Positions 6,843-8,518 of a stretch of 8,518 bases of DNA are shown here, piece by piece. The notes below the pieces were generated by a model. The model had not been told where the DNA came from. It worked only from the letters and a program-made list of their open reading frames with translations, and searched no databases. The translations under genes and the position numbers were made by a program. This DNA comes from Flavobacterium sp. Its GTDB lineage: Bacteria; Bacteroidota; Bacteroidia; Flavobacteriales; Flavobacteriaceae. The DNA lies in assembly GCA_015478765.1 (NCBI GenBank), contig JADMKR010000005.1, positions 1 through 8,518 of the forward strand. Direction: 5' to 3'. Every line of letters starts with the position of its first letter. The first letter of the stretch is position 1.

Positions 6843-7319
6843 ATGAAAAACCTCTTTTTAACAGGAATATTTGCGATTCTACTAATAGGATGCAAATCGA
6901 ATTCCGCTACTGCCACAAAGATTGACAGGTCATCGCAAAATGATCTTAAAGGTGACTGGATTTTGAATACAGTTACGTATCCCGGATCTGATTATATTCA
7001 GGTCAACTCGTTCCAACTTGCCGATTCCAAATGTTTCCAGGGAAGTACCTGGAGTTTTGTTCCCAACAACAACAAAGGGCATATGTCAATCAATAATGCC
7101 GATTGTACATCTTTTTCTTCACCAATCACATGGTTCATCAACGACAATGGGAAGTTCGTACTTAAAATTTTAAACGCCGACGAAAAGGCGCGAAAAGTCC
7201 GCGATGGTTATGTATTGGACATTGCCAACCAGTCGCCAACATCTTTTCAGCTTGTTGATCAGGTCGACGTAGGCGGCAACACGACAAATGTTATTTACCA
7301 ATTTCAAAAAGTTAACTAA
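6843..7319 (+). CDS. Lipocalin-like lipoprotein
   Basis: This 158-residue lipoprotein has signal peptide MKNLFLTGIFAILLIGC with lipobox LIGC and Cys17 as the lipidation site. After a Ser/Ala/Thr linker, the mature domain opens with LKGDWILNTV. Gly37-x-Trp39 is the GxW signature that begins lipocalin-type beta barrels, and the rest (to 158) alternates short beta-like stretches. Cys64 and Cys88 could form a disulfide. The TWSFVPNNNKGHMSI stretch (69-83) is typical, to my knowledge, of flavobacterial proteins annotated as lipocalin family. The ligand is unknown. The next gene starts 14 bases after this stop on the same strand, so the two probably form an envelope operon. A good -7 box precedes the gene. 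No Shine-Dalgarno sequence is visible. Confidence 0.8.
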   Translation: MKNLFLTGIFAILLIGCKSNSATATKIDRSSQNDLKGDWILNTVTYPGSDYIQVNSFQLADSKCFQGSTWSFVPNNNKGHMSINNADCTSFSSPITWFINDNGKFVLKILNADEKARKVRDGYVLDIANQSPTSFQLVDQVDVGGNTTNVIYQFQKVN

Positions 7320-7333
7320 TAAATCACCATACT

Positions 7334-8026
7334 ATGAAAAAGTTCTCAATATATCTACTAGGCGTCATGATGACTGCCGGAACCGTTTTCACTGGATGTG
7401 AAGCGGCAAAGAATACGAATAAAACGCAGCGCGGCGTCGCTATTGGTGCTGCCAGTGGTGCGGTAATTGGCGGCGTGCTTGGAAATAATGTCGGCAAAGG
7501 CGGAAAAGGCGCCATGGGTGCTGTTCTTGGTGGTGTGATTGGCGGTGTTGCCGGCGGTGTGATCGGTAATCAAATGGACAAACAGGCCAGGGAAATCGAC
7601 AATGCTGTGCCAGGTGCTGAAGTTGAAAGGATTGGCGAAGGAATCAAATTGACGCTGAAAGAAAATGCCGTTCGTTTCGATACCAATAAATCGACACTAA
7701 CATCTACAGCACAACAAAATCTGGATAAGCTCGTTCCGGTATTTAAGGAGTATCCAAATACCAATATTCAGATTTTTGGTTACACCGACAGTACCGGGGC
7801 CGCTGAATACAATCTGACCTTATCCGATCAGCGTGCGGCTTCCGTCAGAAATTATTTAGTGAATAAAGGCATCGCTTCATCGCGATTTACCACCGAAGGT
7901 ATGGGTATCGCCGATCCGATTGCGACCAACGAAACTGCTGAAGGCCGTAGCCAAAACAGAAGAGTCGAGTTTGCGATTACTGCCAACCAGCAAATGATCG
8001 AAGACGCTCAGAGGGAAGGAAATTAA
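7334..8026 (+). CDS. OmpA-family lipoprotein with glycine zipper and peptidoglycan-binding domain
   Basis: This 230-residue outer-membrane lipoprotein has signal peptide and lipobox FTGC with Cys22 lipidated. Residues about 34-80 are a glycine zipper (repeats such as GVLGNNVGKGG and GGVIGGVAGGVIG), likely membrane-inserting or oligomerising. Residues about 100-218 are the OmpA C-terminal domain, which binds the peptidoglycan stem peptide. GYTDSTG carries Asp152, and LSDQRAASV carries Arg167, 15 residues later. This matches the diaminopimelate-contacting Asp/Arg pair known from OmpA. EGRSQNRRVEF (203-213) is the second family signature. The protein probably links the outer membrane to the cell wall. 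It is cotranscribed with the lipocalin-like lipoprotein 14 bases upstream and ends in a strong terminator. The zipper DNA is GGC/GGT-rich, which produces misleading open frames on the other strand. Confidence 0.93.
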   Translation: MKKFSIYLLGVMMTAGTVFTGCEAAKNTNKTQRGVAIGAASGAVIGGVLGNNVGKGGKGAMGAVLGGVIGGVAGGVIGNQMDKQAREIDNAVPGAEVERIGEGIKLTLKENAVRFDTNKSTLTSTAQQNLDKLVPVFKEYPNTNIQIFGYTDSTGAAEYNLTLSDQRAASVRNYLVNKGIASSRFTTEGMGIADPIATNETAEGRSQNRRVEFAITANQQMIEDAQREGN

Positions 8027-8050
8027 AGTTAAGTTAAGTTGAATAGTTGA

Positions 8051-8081
8051 AAAGCTGTTTCCATTGGAGACAGCTTTTTTT
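8051..8081 (+). terminator. Strong rho-independent terminator of the lipocalin-ompA operon
   Basis: AAAGCTGTTTCC and GGAGACAGCTTT form a 12-bp stem with one G-T pair and an ATT loop (8051-8077), running into seven Ts (8075-8081). It lies 24 bases after the ompA stop. The minus-strand reading lacks a T-run. The spacer before it contains a short repeat of TAAGT. Confidence 0.92.
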
Positions 8082-8111
8082 GCATAAGAATCTTCGGAAA
8101 TAGTATTTTTG
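8079..8111 (+). promoter_or_regulatory. Promoter of the ABC-transporter ATPase, overlapping the preceding terminator
   Basis: TTTG (8079-8082) and, after 21 bases, TATTTTTG (8104-8111) match the Bacteroidetes -33 and -7 elements, the latter fully (TAnnTTTG). The -33 box is made from the last Ts of the upstream terminator. The -7 box ends only three bases before the ATG at 8115, so transcription would begin at or within a few bases of the start codon. Confidence 0.6.
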
Positions 8112-8114
8112 CAC

Positions 8115-8518
8115 ATGCTAGTAATTGAAAATCTGTCGTTCGGTTATGGTTCGGAACCGGTTATAAAAAATATAGACTTAACGATTTCCGAGGGCGCACA
8201 CCTGTCGGTAATCGGCGAAAGTGGTTGCGGAAAAAGCACGTTGCTGAAATTAATTTATGGCAATGTCGATGCAGGCACGGGTTCGGTAACATTCAACAAT
8301 ACGTTGATTCAAGGTCCGAAATATAAGCTGATCGCCGGACACGACGATGTAAAATTTCTTACTCAGGATTTCGGATTGATGCCGTATATCACAGTGGCTG
8401 AAAACGTTGGTAAATATTTGTCCAATGTCAATAAGCTGGAAAAAAAGCGCAAAATTATCGAATTGCTGGAACTCGTCGGGATGGAAGATTTTTTTGACGT
8501 AAAAGGCACAGGCCTCAG
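8115..8518 (+). CDS. ABC-transporter ATP-binding protein (partial, C-terminus outside window)
   Basis: The frame opens at ATG 8115 (MLVIENLSFGYG) and runs off the right edge after 134 complete codons. It is an ABC ATPase that powers transport across the inner membrane. The A-loop aromatic is Tyr11 in FGYG. Walker A is GESGCGKST (34-42). The Q-loop is FLTQDFGLMPYITVAENV (81-98) with Gln84. The last complete codons read KGTGL, followed by the first two bases of a Ser-like codon, so the window probably ends as the LSGGQ signature begins. Walker B and the H-loop are not seen. The Q-loop block resembles importers of the PotA/CysA/iron type, but the substrate cannot be decided. The permease genes would be expected downstream. 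The leader after the probable promoter is extremely short, and there is no Shine-Dalgarno sequence. Confidence 0.92.
   Translation, partial: MLVIENLSFGYGSEPVIKNIDLTISEGAHLSVIGESGCGKSTLLKLIYGNVDAGTGSVTFNNTLIQGPKYKLIAGHDDVKFLTQDFGLMPYITVAENVGKYLSNVNKLEKKRKIIELLELVGMEDFFDVKGTGL

Noticed and set aside
7440..7580. Tandem DNA repeat in the OmpA-family gene
   Set aside because: The repetition reflects glycine-zipper codons with variable third bases. It is not a true nucleotide repeat.
7324..7764. Several minus-strand open frames opposite the OmpA-family gene
   Set aside because: They arise from the GGC/GGT-rich glycine-zipper codons, which give Pro/Ala/Thr-rich reverse frames. The plus-strand gene is clearly real.

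Overview
The window looks like a piece of a Bacteroidetes chromosome, most likely a Flavobacterium-like member of the Flavobacteriia. Three things point there. The proteins resemble families I know from flavobacteria. Start codons lack Shine-Dalgarno sequences and sit behind A/T-rich leaders. Three of the four upstream regions with a good promoter candidate carry the Bacteroidetes -7 box TAnnTTTG in full. I see no phage, transposon, CRISPR array, rRNA or tRNA, and no stretch over 300 bases without a gene. Most of the content is housekeeping or envelope-related.

Left part, all minus strand (positions 1-4630). Read in the direction of transcription, it starts with a secreted HEXXH protein of gluzincin type (3692-4630). 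Next come an EamA/DMT-family transporter, a small DoxX-like membrane protein and a fatty-acid-hydroxylase/sterol-desaturase family enzyme. These last three are separated by only about 30 bases each and look like one operon (1500-3640), with a -7 box just before the transporter and a weak terminator after the last gene. A separate small DUF2805/TIGR03643 gene (1115-1393) follows with its own hairpin terminator. An exported alpha/beta hydrolase (159-1073) comes next, then the first 43 codons of a lipoprotein that continues past the left edge and is probably an M61-type peptidase.

Middle (4696-6842). htpG, the bacterial Hsp90 chaperone, is complete on the minus strand and ends in a textbook terminator. 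Its upstream region of 192 bases is shared with a divergent plus-strand operon and carries promoter candidates for both directions.

Right part, plus strand (6843-8518). Two lipoproteins are 14 bases apart: a lipocalin-like protein and an OmpA-family protein with a glycine zipper and a peptidoglycan-binding domain. They probably form an envelope operon and end in a strong terminator. An ABC-transporter ATPase follows and runs off the right edge just as its LSGGQ signature begins. Its promoter is unusually close to the start codon, and its -33 box appears to be made from the T-run of the preceding terminator.

I found no clear novel multi-gene system. The items most worth a second look are the uncharacterised secreted HEXXH/ExxAD protein and the nested terminator-promoter with a possibly leaderless ABC gene.
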